64,000 nucleotides of DNA from Omphalotus guepiniiformis. Lineage: Eukaryota > Basidiomycota > Agaricomycetes > Agaricales > Omphalotaceae. The notes beneath the pieces were generated by a model, which was not told the origin of the DNA, searched no databases, and saw only the letters and a list, made by a program, of their open reading frames with translations. The stretch is from contig JAQOOI010000064.1 of the NCBI GenBank assembly GCA_028554645.1, forward strand, positions 1,488,001 to 1,552,000, in the 5' to 3' direction. The translations under genes were made by a program, and so were the position numbers. Of this stretch, positions 9,634-22,500 are shown piece by piece. How positions within the stretch are numbered: position 1 is the first letter of the stretch; each line of letters begins with the position of its first letter.

Positions 9634-10958
9634 ATGGCTCGAGGATCCAACAAGACCTGGCCCAAGAGGGATCAATGGTTAAAGGAGACTCAAAAGGCCA
9701 TTACTGCCACTCAAGCCGTTCAAGCCTTCCCCAAAGCCAGTCTCAAGCTTCTAGGACCAGTCGTGACGGCTCTAGCCAATCATATGGTTTGTTTATTATG
9801 GTCATCAGGCTTTGTTGAACTCATATTTCTCCATAGTCAAAGCCCTTGAATGCCAAAGTGGTGGCCAAGGATGATACCGCCTTTGATACCTTCCATAAGG
9901 GACTCAACACTGTTATAGCCATTACAGAGATTGATGGGGTCAATCGTCCCTACCATCTAAGTGGGCTCGAGGAGTTCTTTGCGAAGCTCGAGGTGCTTCG
10001 ACAGCCCACTCGTAAGCGCAAGGTAACTATCCTCTTTCCTCATTAATCTTTACAGACTTCATTCCATGCCCTTCACAGAACATTAAATCTCCTCTTATTA
10101 TTGAAGACGATGATGATGACAATGAGATCGAGTTTGTTGGAGGTCGTATTGCTTCTACTCCAGTAAGCAACAATATTTCCTAGGTCGAGACTCCGACTTG
10201 ACCTAGCTTTAGGACTATAAAGCCGAACTTGCAGCCGCATTAGGTCTTTCTGCATCTATGCATGCCCCTTCTCAATAGTTAAGCCTTCCTCCTGGCCTCA
10301 AGTTCAACAAGAAGGTCAGAGTAAGTGCCATGTATTCTTATTCATCATATTCTAACTTTGCTGAACATTCAGGACGTTGCGAATTGCGCTTCTACTCTTT
10401 CATTGGCCCTTGGTGATGTACTTGAAATAGATGTATGTTCTTGTTCCTACCTCAAGGTCATGTATTACTTATCAGTTGCTCAGGATAACATTGCATCTGC
10501 CAATGGCAAGCACATTCGCCTCGAGCAACCCATTTCAGATCTTCGTGAGGATATTGAAGGTAAGTAACCGTGGTTTCTCCCTGTCTCGACCCTACTGACC
10601 ATATTGAACAGAGGATAAGACCCTTTGAGAGGCCGCCATCACTACAACTATCCGCCATATTGTGCTCACTCCATATCTCGAACTGCCCAAGCTTAGCCTT
10701 GAAGCTTTACACTCAGTTCTCAATTTCCTTCATACCGAACAAGTCACTCTTCAGCATGCTGTACATTTCCATGCCAATCAGTACCAGTTCGTTGTTAAAC
10801 AGATGGACAACATCCAACGAGAGCAATTTAGTCGTTTCTCAGTCGATGACAAGCAAACCACTGGTTCTTCATCTTCGGAGACCCCTCAAGATGCTACCAT
10901 AAAGGAGGCTGGGTCTAGCTCAGCTGATACCACAGTTACCAACTCTAGCAGCGCCTAA
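9634..10958 (+). pseudogene. Antisense accessory gene 2 of Gyp1-B, seven exons, two nonsense changes
   Basis: Exons as I read them: 9634-9786, 9837-10022, 10079-10162, 10213-10320, 10373-10432, 10484-10559 and 10612-10958. All introns are GT-AG and about 50-56 nt, with phases that join exactly (338 codons). The product would match the intact copy at 51157-52478 over its whole length at roughly 90 percent identity. Two in-frame stops break it: TAG at 10276-10278 (exon 4) and TGA at 10626-10628 (exon 7). Features: a basic N-terminus (MARGSNKTW), an acidic EDDDDDNE patch in exon 3, and a Ser/Thr-rich tail. I recognise no domain. It lies antisense to Gyp1-B, with its stop about 190 bp from the end of pol. 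Confidence 0.7.
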
Positions 10959-11148
10959 GTAAGCTTTGTCAATCCCCGTAATCAAGTTCTTTCTAACTGA
11001 ATTGATGTGAAGATAGGCACTAGACTCTGTATTCAGAGTCTTGAACCTACTTTACACTCCCAACTCATCATATAGTACATATACCTTCGTACATATAACT
11101 CTTTCGGGTATTCATCACTGTCATTACTTCGAGCCTTCAGAATATCAT
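10959..11148. other. Junction between antisense gene 2 and the end of Gyp1-B pol
   Basis: About 190 bp of noncoding sequence containing the downstream regions of two convergent genes (pol on minus, gene 2 on plus). The same junction, with the same spacing, is at 50980-51156 in Gyp1-C. This shows that pol and the antisense gene moved together. Confidence 0.6.
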
Positions 11149-14100
11149 TTAAGTACTACTTCGACGCAATAGAACAAACTGTTTATTGCTTCTAGTTCGC
11201 ACTCCAGTGATCTCTTCAGGTCCCGCGCTTAAATCCTTCTCAGGAGAAGGAAGATCATCTTCTTCATCAGAATCATCTTCATATTCCTCATCTCGAGGCA
11301 TTCTTAAGCTCGGAATGGAGTCAAAGATGTAATCTCAACTTTGTTCGTTGTAAGTATCCTCATCTTTGTTCACCATACGTTCTAGCTGTTTCGCAGTAAG
11401 GTCTATGAGGTCTAGCACATTCATAGGTAGGTTTATCGGTTCATATCTTGTGAAATGCGGCAGTACTCAAAAGGCAGCAATCTTTTCTTTAAGTACAGAG
11501 CCATCCATTTCTGCAATAATGTAGGCACCACCCTTAGTTCGTCTGATGACAATCATAGGTCCTCTATACCTTGGATACATCTTCCTGTCCAAGCTCTTCT
11601 CAATTTGAGTGTTTCAAACTTGTACTAGAGTTCCAGGTTTGAAATCATAGTCTTTTATTACATGTTCATAATCTTGTTTAAACTTCTTCATAGTTCTTCT
11701 TTTCTCTTCGTCAACCCTGGAAATCATATCCATAACATGAGTTCTATGCTTTGCCAGGGCTCTAGCCCTGTAGCCGATCAATTCTTCATAAGTAAGGACT
11801 CTATCTGGTACCTCTACCAACCAAGTTGATTCTATAAGGTCTAGAGGCAGTATTGGTTCTGCTCCAGTTACTAAGAAGTAAGGAGAACATACAAATACTC
11901 TTTTAGTTGTTACTCTGTCTGCCCAAAGCACATGTTTGAGAAACCAGTACCAACATTTAAGATCACCTCCCATTGCTTTTACTAAAGCTTGACGGATATC
12001 AAAGTGTGCTCTTTCAATCTTTCCATTGGCTTGAGAATTATAGGCTGAGATACGAATCCCTTTAATGCCATACTTCTCTTCTAGCCATTTCAACATTGCA
12101 ATCATGCTTCTAGCATTATCAGTTACCACTTCTTGAGGGCAACCCCATCTACATATTATATCTTCAAAGAACCACTCGGCTAAGGCTCGAGCTGTCTCAT
12201 CTCTGATTGCTCGCCCTTCTAACCAAGAGGATAAAGCACATCGACTATGTACAACGTTCTTACAGCCATTACTAGCCGGAGATACTTTGAATACATCCAC
12301 ATGTACCTTCTGGAATAGAGAAGGGGTGTGAGTAAGGGTAGATGGTATTTTCAATAGCACTAGAGCTTGATCTTGACATGCCTGACACGTTTTCACAAAC
12401 CAGTTGACATCTCGCTCCAGTTCTGGCCACCAGAACCTCTTTTCTATTATAGCCTTCGTAGCATACATTTCTTTGTGTCCCAAATGATCATGAGCACTAT
12501 GCAGGATATACATATGACGTTCTTTTTCAACTATTAACTGATGTTATCCACCAACTTCATCATTTCTTCAATACATACGTCCTTTCTTGTCAACGAAGTA
12601 TTGAGACGCCTTTGAAAGAAATTTCTTTCGAGCTCAAGCATCCATCTCATCCAGCATATCTGATTCAGGATGCATCAAGAACTCTTTTATTCTCGGTAGC
12701 AATTGATCTAGCTCAATCCCTATGGTAGTTCTATGTTCCTCCATATAAGGATGACTATGTTTCTATTCTTCTGTTGATTCAGGAGCTACTAGAACCTGTG
12801 CAAACTGGTCTAGAGTCTTTCCTTGTTCAAATAGTATGTGTTCTCGCCAGTAGGTGAATCTTCGTTCTTCTTCAATTAATTCTTGAATATCATCTTCGAA
12901 GTCTTCCACTGACAAGGCTAGACCCTGTAAGTATCCACCTCTGGAATCTATCTCATGCTTAAAGTCTTCAAAGTCATAAGGGCCCTGCTCATTCTCATCT
13001 TCCTGACAAAATTGCAGTGGTTCCCCATCATCTTCATCTAGATAATCTTCCTCTTCGGCAGGTAATCTCTCTGTTGGTTCACTACCTGGTGGTGGTCTAG
13101 ATAGTTCATTAGGTCCATGTATAGATCCCTTGATATGTATCAATTCAAAGTGATACTTTCTTAGTTTTTCAATCCAACGATTAATAGTTGCATTTGGGCC
13201 ACTACTTGGGTTATCTAACATCCCTTTTATGTAGCTAGCATCCGTTTCTACAGTTAGATCTCTACAACCATAAGTTTGGTAGTAAGTATGGGCTAGCGCA
13301 AGCTTGAGCCCATATAACTCTCTCTTAGGCTGTGAGAACCTTGCTTCCCATTCATTTGATGTTATAGATCTAAAGTAGTTATAAAACTTCTTTTTAGGAT
13401 CATTAGGATCTCTTTGGTATAAATAATATCCTACAGCCATCCATGGTGTATCCACTGCTAGGGTAATGCCGCTAGACAACAAATAATCAATTGGTTTTAA
13501 TGCAGGAGCATTTCTAATGCCTTCTTTTAATAGCTCGATGGCTTCTAACTCTTTTTCTCCTATCTCAAAGGGAACTTGCAAACTAGTCAACCTCATGAGG
13601 GGTCTAGCCTTCTTTGCATAGTCTTTAATGAACATCCTGAGTTGACCTGCAGTCTCTAAGAACGATTTAACATGTGTACGCTTCGTCCATTGAGTTGCAT
13701 CCCATGACAAAATGGTCTTAGCCATCTTTTCTCCAGGTAATTCACCCTCATATGAGACTCTATGTCCCACAACATTTCCTTCTGCGAGCAAATGAATGCT
13801 TTAGGTCATGAGAAGGTTCTCCCAGCATGTTTCATTTGTTGAACAACTCTATTCATATTTTGCATGTGTTCCCATACAAATCTTCTAATCCCACTGTTCT
13901 CCGGAATTGTTTCGTATCCTCCACCTTCGAGCAAGTAGACAGTTCTTTCACTGGAACATCGTCTATATAGGGTCTCGTTATATGTGGAATCTCTTCTTTC
14001 AATATATAAGTGATATCATCATGATAGATTGGTACTGAGTTAGTCCAACGCATTGGTAGTTTCATAAGTCGGTGAGGGCCAAAAGAAGTTTGAAATGTCG

Positions 14101-15191
14101 TCAAATCCCTAGATCCCTCATCTACGAGCCTTTCATCATAGCCTACAAATACATCTAGCAGTTAATACAAGATCTGCCTGCAAAGCTTCTAGCTATGTCA
14201 GCTGTAGCAGGAGGTATGCCTGAGTGTTGAATTGTGACCTTATTTAACGGTTCCAGACTGTATACTAGCCGTAAACTTTTGCCATCTTTCTTCAAAACAC
14301 AGAACCATCTGGATCTATAAGAGGAGCTTGAGGGTTTGTAGACCCCAGAGTCAATCTTATCTTTAATTATTTTGCATACATCTCCATAAATCTCGGGTGG
14401 AATAGATATATTCCTCTCGACCCATGGAGTATGTGGTATAACAGGAAATTTAACTGGTGGAAAAAACTCTGTCTTGAAAGTTCCCCCTTCTGAAGCTTCC
14501 CATGTGAAACCTTTCTCTTGTACCTTCATTAAGTGATGTACTAGCTTCATTTCTTCAGGCCATAAGAAGTCTTCATCATGATTCTTCTCAATAATAGCTT
14601 TTCTTTCTTCATTATAACGTTCTCCAGGTGTGAAGTCTGGTGAATTCGGTGACAAAGTCAGCATCCCTTCTAGCGGATCACTAGTTATGTGCCTTTCTAT
14701 CCTGAACTCCTCTGGAAGTGTAGTTTTTACTGGTTTCACTTTTATTGCCACAGGTTTATACTTACTGCCAAATACTGCAAACGGTTTTCAAAATCTAGCC
14801 TTACTTCCACAAGGTAGGATCCTACAGTGTAAGTTTGGCATTCGCCGAACCATTTTCTCAGTTCGAGCAGCCGTATTGAATACAGTAGCTGCCTCGAGAC
14901 CCTCATATGCAGGTCTCAAAGGTACTTTCTCATCCTGTACCCTAGCTTCACGCCAAGTACAATATACCTTGCAATTATCTTTGGTTATTTCTTTATTCAT
15001 GTAGCTTTTAAGCATAAGGGCAGCCTTGGGATCACTCTCTTCAATGCTAGCTCGAGATGCATATACATATGCCTCAGCCTTCTCATTATCAGAGAATGTC
15101 TCCTCATCAGGCAGTCTATACCCAGTTATTTCATATCTACCATCTTTTCCTAGGCCAATACTTACAGCAACCTCTCCCTGATGGCCTGTCA
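11149..15191 (-). pseudogene. Gyp1-B pol (RT, RNase H, integrase), decayed
   Basis: Minus-strand homologue of the Gyp1-A pol. Recognisable blocks: the RT N-terminal part (14155-14751); the RT catalytic YIDD segment (13853-14104); RNase H and connection (12763-13791); the integrase with H-H-C-C zinc region and D-D-E motifs HVDVF, VTDNARS and GKIERAHF (11614-12513); and an acidic C-terminal tail ending at TAA 11149-11151. Frames are broken by a 1-nt deletion near 13790, a small deletion near 13930, and stops near 12765, 12545 and 11610. From about 12766 inward it is nearly identical to Gyp1-C, including the same lesions. Nearer its 3' end the two copies differ clearly. Confidence 0.85.
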
Positions 15192-16530
15192 GATCTTTGA
15201 GGATTGAAAATTTCCATCTTGTGGACTTCTTTCCTCTCCTGCAGCTTTTTGGATAGCCGGTGTAAGTTTTTCATCTCCTTCAGGCTTCAGTCCAATACCT
15301 CTACCTCGTTCATATGTTCCCATTGTGCAGGTCATGCCAGAATTAGGGTCTCGAATCGTTAATTCTTGACTTCCATCCTTATTTGTTTTAATATTACTTT
15401 CTGTTAAAACATCAAAGGGTATTCCCAACAGAACTTTATATGGAGCTTTATCCATCACATGAATCTGCATATAAACGACTATTTCACCAAAGGTAAACGG
15501 TACATTCCTAGCTAGACCCCTGGTTGGGCTTAGCTGTCTACTAGCACTTTGCATATGGATAACAGTCTTTGGATCCCAGGCTAGACCTAGTCCCATTGCT
15601 ATATCTGTGTCCATTGATACTATTTGAGACCCACTGTCAAGTATACACTCGACTGGCCCTTGTTTATTAATATCAGGAAAGATAACTCGCAGACTATCAC
15701 TTGGTCTGGCTACAATGATAATCTTTCCTCGTTCAGACGGCGGAACATCTTCGAGATATTGTTCTACAACATCTACATGGACTAAAGATCCTGTTTGCAA
15801 GCCGCTCGAGCCTTCGAGAACCTGTACAAAGCAGTCTCCCCATGCTAGATCATCAATATCCACCACTTGAGTGTCATATGGCAAAGAGATAGAATCCTCA
15901 GGTAGATCAGTGTCTTCTGGGTTCTCCTCATCTCTAATCTCTTGTACAAATACCTTTAGAGGCCTCTTATATACTCGACTATTCTTAGTCTTTCTATTCA
16001 ATATTTTCTGCAAAGTAGGGGAAATAGCAATTACTTCTTCCATACTTTTGGTATTTCACTCTTTAGTATCTTCGTTGCAACTTCTTCAGCAACTCCAGGC
16101 CTGTACACGCCACTTTGTAGTTTGTATTCAGGTTCCTTAGGCAAATCAAATGTTACTTTCTTCTTTGCCGAGCTTCTATATTCACACTAGGTGTTCTAGC
16201 GGTCACTGGGAACGTTTCTAGATCCTCTTTTGGTGGTTGGATTCGTCTCTCAATAGGCTTTAGGTTATCAAATGGTCTTTTATTTAAGTTTTTTGTTTCT
16301 GGGACGTTATGCGCGGGTGCCTCTTTGCCTAATCCAGGCTCAGGAGTTTCCAACAACTCATCCGTCATGTTTATGGGTTTATACAAGTGTCAATTAAAGT
16401 TCTTAGGACGCTCTAGCACCACTTCGAGGCGTCTAGACGTCTTTCCAGCATTATCTTCCTTTGGAGCTTTGCTGGGAACAGGGCTAGGTAACTTCTTTGC
16501 ACCAACTAGCATCTGTTTAAGCTCCTTCAT
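15189..16530 (-). pseudogene. Gyp1-B protease ORF, decayed
   Basis: Homologue of 3128-4480. The ATG equivalent is at 16530. The DSG protease site is kept in the intact 3' part (15189-16043), but LLGRPF has become LLGIPF. Upstream, stops and indels near 16060, 16165 and 16390 split the frame. The copy at 45607-46948 carries the same changes. Confidence 0.85.
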
Positions 16531-16538
16531 CGAAAGTA

Positions 16539-17939
16539 TTAGTTTTTCAAACCTCCAGAAGTGTTTATAGACACTTGTCCATCAGACAAGGCCTTATACT
16601 CAACTCCCATCCTTTCTAGCTGTTCAAGCACTTGTACAGCCAATGTATCAACTTCATTATCCTCCATTCCAAGGGGGCTAGCTTCGTGTAACTTGACATT
16701 TGTACCATCCTTATCAAGGACTTCATCATCTCTTGATTCTGGTTTGTCATAGTGTCTAGCTTCTGGTGAATGGTCTTAATTTTCGTCTAGTTATCATCTA
16801 CTGTGTACGAAATCTTTCATTCCCACTCATTCTGTGCTTCTTCCTGCTTTATAGCAGTTAGCCTGTCAGTCATAGATGGTCAGCTCAAGACGGGTCTAGC
16901 CCCAGTGTTTATGACACCTGGTAGGCTCCAACCCACTCCTACATTGTATAATTCCTCAGGGGGAATAGCACATACAGCTTTTGCAGCTTTTACAACTTGC
17001 TCTAGAGTTCAAGGATCATCTCTTCGATGAACCCCTTCTCCAGTACCATTAGTTGATAATTTTTGAATAACTCTCTTTCTAAACTGTTCTTCTAGAGCAG
17101 CTAAATATCCTTGTACTGCCTCAAAGTTCGAGATGACAGCATATCCACTCATCAACTTCTTTGCTTCAATCTGATACACCCTCGAGAAGGCCAAAAGCTT
17201 CTCTAGTTGACCAGATGGCACTAGCATGTACTTCTCAATTACACTCATGAGCCTCTGCTTTGAGCCATATCTGTCCTTATCACTAGAATCTGGATAGCAG
17301 TCAAGCAGGGCAACTCTAAATGTTTCCCAATCATTTCCTGAAGCTGCATCAAGCATAGCTAGCTCCTTTCTCATCTCATAAGTCATGTATTTCAAGGCTA
17401 GATGGATCTTCGCCATCTCAGATCTGATATTTAAAGTCCTAAAGATTTCCTCTAAGTCCTCGAGCCATCTTGCAAGTTTCTCAGGACGATCTCTATCAAA
17501 TATGGGTGCCTTCTTTGAGACTTTTAGTAACTGCTCGTTTTGTACTTCGGCGAGTACCTCAGCAGGTAGCTCTCATAAGTATGCATCTACCACTTCAGTC
17601 TGTTGAGGTCGGTGCAGCTGATTTCCTCCAGGATCTCGATTCGCCGCAGCCTCATCAATATTTGGTTGTCTCTGCTGCTGTGGGTTTCGTCCTTGACCAG
17701 CAGGTCCAGCAGTAGCATTATTTCCTTCATCAGGCATGTTTGTAAAATCAGAGAATTCAGGACTTGGTAGTCTTATATCTCCTATAACTTCGTTTGTTCC
17801 TCTATACCTCTCTCTAGACAGAGGCAAGTTGTTTTGAACAGGGTTTCTACTACGACGAGGGGGTCTAGACTCGAATATTAATCCTTCTTGTCCAGCCTCA
17901 CGGGAATTTTGTGTAGTTCTAGGTTTTCCACGACGGCTA
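16539..17939 (-). pseudogene. Gyp1-B gag, decayed, zinc knuckle deleted, 5' end beyond an insertion
   Basis: Homologue of the Gyp1-A gag on the minus strand. A deletion of about 380 bp relative to A (join near 16690) removes the zinc-knuckle region. Several stops split the rest, for example after codons near 17575, 17010 and 16880. The 5' end of gag is separated at 17939 by the 7.7-kb CACTG-ended element and continues at 25629-25632 into the leader. Gyp1-C shares the deletion and the stops but not the insertion. Confidence 0.85.
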
Positions 17940-19150
17940 CACTGGGCCCGGTAAAGCATAATTCTGCAAGAGTTATGTAAGAATTATGCTATATTTACTT
18001 TAATAGATTTTAGCATAATTCTTGGGATTTATGTTAAAGTTATGAAAATTTTGAAAAAACACAACTTCAACATAGCTCTCAGAGGGATATATTCTATGTC
18101 AAGGATGTGACACATTGTCACACCATACCTCTTTCATAACTACACAAAGATACATGCAAGAGATATGAGAAATAACTTTTATTATAACTCACAGAGACTA
18201 TATGCTGTTATTATATAGAAGTCATGAATATTCAAAAACTCCCTTTAGATGGACTATATTAGCATAAAGGCATACAAATGGGAGTAGCATACTTCCCAGT
18301 AGAAGGTATACTAATCTGCTATCTCTTCAGCATACCTGTGATACACAAATCTTATCTACATGTTCTTAGCACTTTCAAGATATGACATGCAGGATGAGAT
18401 TTACATCCCCTTACAGAGATGTGCTGTACATTTGACAGATATATGGTGATGGCATTAGCATATCTTCACAGAGATGTGCTGAAAGGTATACAGATAGATT
18501 TAAAATATATTCACAGAATTATGCTGAAGACATGTAAATGAGAATAGCATTTCTTCACAGAGATATGCTGAAGACATGCAATAGACATGTTGAAGATAAT
18601 GGAATATATTCACAGAATTATGCTAAAGAAATGTAGATGAGAATAGCATTTCTTCACAGAGATGTGCTGAAGAAATGCAAGAGATATATTGAAAGGCATT
18701 TACATATTTTCACAGAGAAGTGGTGAAGTCCTTAACATATCTTCACAGAGATGTGGTGAAGATATGTAGATGGGCTTTGTAAATGCTCCAAAAGATGTGC
18801 TGAAGACATGCTAGATATGTTGAGAGCAACAGAACATCCATTTCTGTGAAGATATTCTGATGCCTCTAATATATCTCTAGCATGTCTTCAGCACATCTCT
18901 GTGAAGAAATGTTATTCTCATCTTCATGTCTCTTGCAAATCTCCAGCATATCTCTGTGAAGATATTCTATTATCTGTGATGCAAATAGCTGCAAATGTCT
19001 GCAAACTGCAGTTCTGTAGTGCAAATAGTGTGATGCAAATAACTGGAAATAGCTGTGAACTGCAGCTTGATGCTGCAAATAGCTCAAAATAGCTACAAAA
19101 TGGTGCTCTGTAGTGCAAATAGCCAGAAATGGCTGCAAACTGCAGCTGTG
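17940..19150. repeat. Left terminal inverted repeat of the foldback element
   Basis: AT-rich. Begins with short inverted copies of GCATAATTCT / AGAATTATGC. From about 18400 it consists of degenerate repeats built on TTCACAGAGATGTGCTGAA and AGACATG motifs, each itself partly palindromic. Its complement is at 24100-25628. No coding sequence is supported. Confidence 0.8.
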
Positions 19151-20230
19151 TGATGCAAATAGCTAGGTATAGCTGCAAACTGCAGCTCTATACTGCAATT
19201 AGCTGCGACCTGCAGCTTTGTGGTGCAAAGGGCTGAGAATAGCTGCAAACTGCAGCTCTGTGCTGCAAATAGCTGGAAGTTGCTGCAAACTGCAGCTTTG
19301 TGATGCAAAGAGCTGGATTTAGCTGCAAACTGTAACTCTATACTGCAAATAGCTGCAAACTGCAGCTTTGTGGTGCAAATAGCTGTGGATAGCTGTACAC
19401 CACAGCTCTATACTGTAAATAGCTGCAAATAGTTGGATATAGCTGCAAGCTGCAGCTCTATACTGCAAATAGCTACAAACTGCAGCTTTGTGGTGCATAT
19501 AGCTGGATATAGCTGGATATAGCTGCAAATAGCTGTGAATAGCTGTAAACCACAGCTCTATACTGCAAATAGATGCAAACTGCAGCTCTGTGATGCAAAG
19601 AGGTGGATTTAGCTGCAAACTGCAGCTCTATACTTCAAATAGCTGCAAACTGCAGCTTTGTGGTGCATATAGCTGAAAATTGCTGCAGCTCTGTGGTGCA
19701 AATAGCTGGAATTAGCTGGAAACTGCAGCTCTATACTGCAAATAGCTGCAAACCTTAGCTTTGTGGTGCAAATAGGTGGGAATAGCTGCAAACTGCTGTG
19801 AACTGCAGCTCTGTGGTGTACACAGCCAGGAATGGCTGCACTCTAAAACTCTATACAGCAAATACATGCAAACAGCTGTGAAATGCAGCTCTATAATGCA
19901 AACAGCCCCAAACCACTGCTGGATACAGTGATGTGCTGCACATAGCCATAAATAGCTGCAAATACACTGAAGCTCTATACTGAAAATTGCTGTGAACTGC
20001 AGCCTTGTGATGCAAATAGCTAAAGATCACTGGGAATGATTGTGAAATGCAGCTCTGTGCTGCAAATAGCTGCAAATCACTCCAGCTGGGCCTAGCTACA
20101 AACAGCAGCTTTGTGATGCAAATTGCTGCACAATGCAGCTCTGTGATGCAATAGCTGGGAATAGCTGTAAATAGCTGTGAAATGCAGCTCTGTACTGCAA
20201 ATAGCTGCAAATCACTGCAAAATGCAGCAA
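18965..20230. repeat. Satellite array, orientation 1
   Basis: Tandem units of about 30 bp of the type CTGCAAATAGCTGCAAACTG followed by CAGCTCTGTG. Units are degenerate and of variable length. Open frames here exist only because the unit length is a multiple of three and the unit lacks stops in some frames; they are not credible genes. Confidence 0.85.
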
Positions 20231-22500
20231 TTTGTATCACAAAGCTGCAGTTCACAGCAATTTGCAGTATAGAGCTGCAGTTTGCAGCTATTCATGGCTA
20301 TTTGCAGCATAGAGCTGCATTTTTCTCTCATTCACAGCTATTTACAGCATAGAGCCGCAGTTCACAGCTATTTTCAGCTATTTGCAGTACAAAGCTCCAG
20401 TTCACAGCTATTCCCAGCTATTTGCATCACAGAGCTGCATTGTGCAGTGATTTGCAGGGATTTGCTCCACAAAGCTGCAGTTTGAAGTGATTCCCAGCTA
20501 TTTGCCTCACTGCAGTTTACAGCTATTGATGGCTATTTGCAGCACAGAGCTGTATTTTGTAGTGATTTTACAGCTATTGGCATCACAGAACTGCATTCCA
20601 TGGCAATACACACCACAAAGCTGCAGTTTGCAGGCTCAGGAGCCATGGGCTGTTGGAAATAGCTATATAGAGCTGCATTTTACAGCTATTTCCAGCTATT
20701 TGTATCACAGAGCTGCCATTTGTAGCAATTTCTAGCTATTTGCACCACAAAGCTGCAATTTGCAGCTCTTTTCACCTATTTGCACCACAAAGCTGAGGTT
20801 TGCAGCTATTTGCAGTATAGCTGTGGTTTACAGTTATTTCTAGCTATTTGCAGCTACTTGCACCACAGCACCACAGTTTGCAGCCATTCACAGCTGGTTA
20901 TAGAGCTGTATTTTGCAGTGATTTAGAGCTGTTTGCAGTATAGAGCTACATTTCATAGCTGTTTGCAGCTATTTGCTATATAGAATCCCAGATTGCAGCC
21001 ATGTCTGGCTATTTGCAGCCATTCACAACTATTTGCACTCCAGAACTGCAGTTTGCAGCTATTTGCAGCACAGAGCTGTATATTGCAGTGATTTGCAGTA
21101 TAGAGCTGCAGTTCATGGAGTTTTTCAGCTATTTGCATCACAGACCTGCATTGTGCAGTGATTTGCAGTGATTTGCTCCACAAAGTTGTGGTTTGCAGTG
21201 ATACCCAGGTATTTGCCCCACAGAACTGCAGTTCACAGCAATTTGCAGTATAAAGCTGCAGTTTGCAGCTATTTACATGTGGAGCAATTCACAGCTACTT
21301 GCAGCACAGAGCTATGTTTCACAGTGATTTGCAGCTATGTGCAGCATAGAGCTGCAGTTTGAAGCTATTCACGGCTATCATAGTTTCAGCCAACAGCTAT
21401 ACTGAGCTATTCTTAGCTATTCCCAGCTATTTGCATCACGGGGCTGCATTGTGCAGTGATTTACAGTGATTTACAGCTATTTGCCCCACAGAGCTGCAGT
21501 TCACAGCAATTTTCAGTATAGAGCTGTAGTTTGCAGCTATTCATGGCTATTTGTGCTTCAGAAGTGCAGTTTGCAGCTATTCCCAGCTATTTGCCTCACA
21601 GAGCCACATTGTGCAGTGATTTGCAGCTAGTTGCATCACAGAGCTGCATTTCACAGCAATCAACACCACAGAGCTGCAGTTTGCAGGCTCAGGAGCTGTG
21701 GGCTGTTGAAAATAGCTGTATAGAGCTGCAGTTTACAGCTATGTCCAGCTATTTGTATCACAGAGCTGATTTCACAGCTATTCCTGGCTGTTTGCAGCAC
21801 AGAGCTGCAGTTCACAGCTATTTAAGTTGCCAAGTGTGGTGTGGCTGTCTGCAAGTAGGAGCAATTTGCAGCTGTTTGCATTATAGAGCTGTAGTTTGCC
21901 ACTATTTGCACCACAGAGCTGCGGTTTGCAGCTATTCCCAGCTATTTTTCTATCACAAAGCTGCAGTTTGCAGCTATTTGCTGTATAGAGCTGTGGTTTA
22001 CAGCTATTTCTAGCTATTTGCAGCTACTTGCACCATAGCACTGTAGTTTGCAGCTATTTTTAGTATAGAGCTGCATTACATAGCTATTCCCAGCTATTTG
22101 CATCGCAGAGCTGCATTTTGTGGCTATTTGCACTATAGAGCTGCAGTTTCCAGCTATTTCCAGCAATTTGCCCCATAGAGTGACAGTTTATAGCTATTTC
22201 TAGCCATTTGCATCTATTTGCACTCCAAGACTGCAGTTTATAGTCATTTGCAACTATTTGCATCACAGAGTTGCATTTTGCAGCTATTTGCATCACAAAG
22301 CTGCAGTGTGCAGCCATTTCTGGCTATTTGCACTACATAGCACCATTTTGTAGCTATTTCTAGCTATTTGCAGCATGGAGCTGCAGTTCACAGCTCTTTG
22401 CAGCATAGAGCTGCATCCCACAGCTATTGGCAGCTATTGGTAGTATAGAGCTACAGTTCACAGCTATTTGCACTACAGAGCTGCAGTTCATAGCTATTTT
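20231..22500. repeat. Satellite array, orientation 2
   Basis: The same about 30-bp unit in reverse complement (CAGCTATTTGCATCACAGAG followed by CTGCAGTTTG). The switch of orientation is near 20225-20245. Together with 18965-20230 it forms a long imperfect palindrome. A longer-period copy is visible: 20630-20660 and 21680-21710 share GCAGTTTGCAGGCTCAGGAG. Confidence 0.85.

Noticed and set aside
18965..22500. Short regular repeats resembling a CRISPR array
   Set aside because: Units are contiguous and degenerate with no unique spacers, change orientation, and sit inside a eukaryotic transposon.
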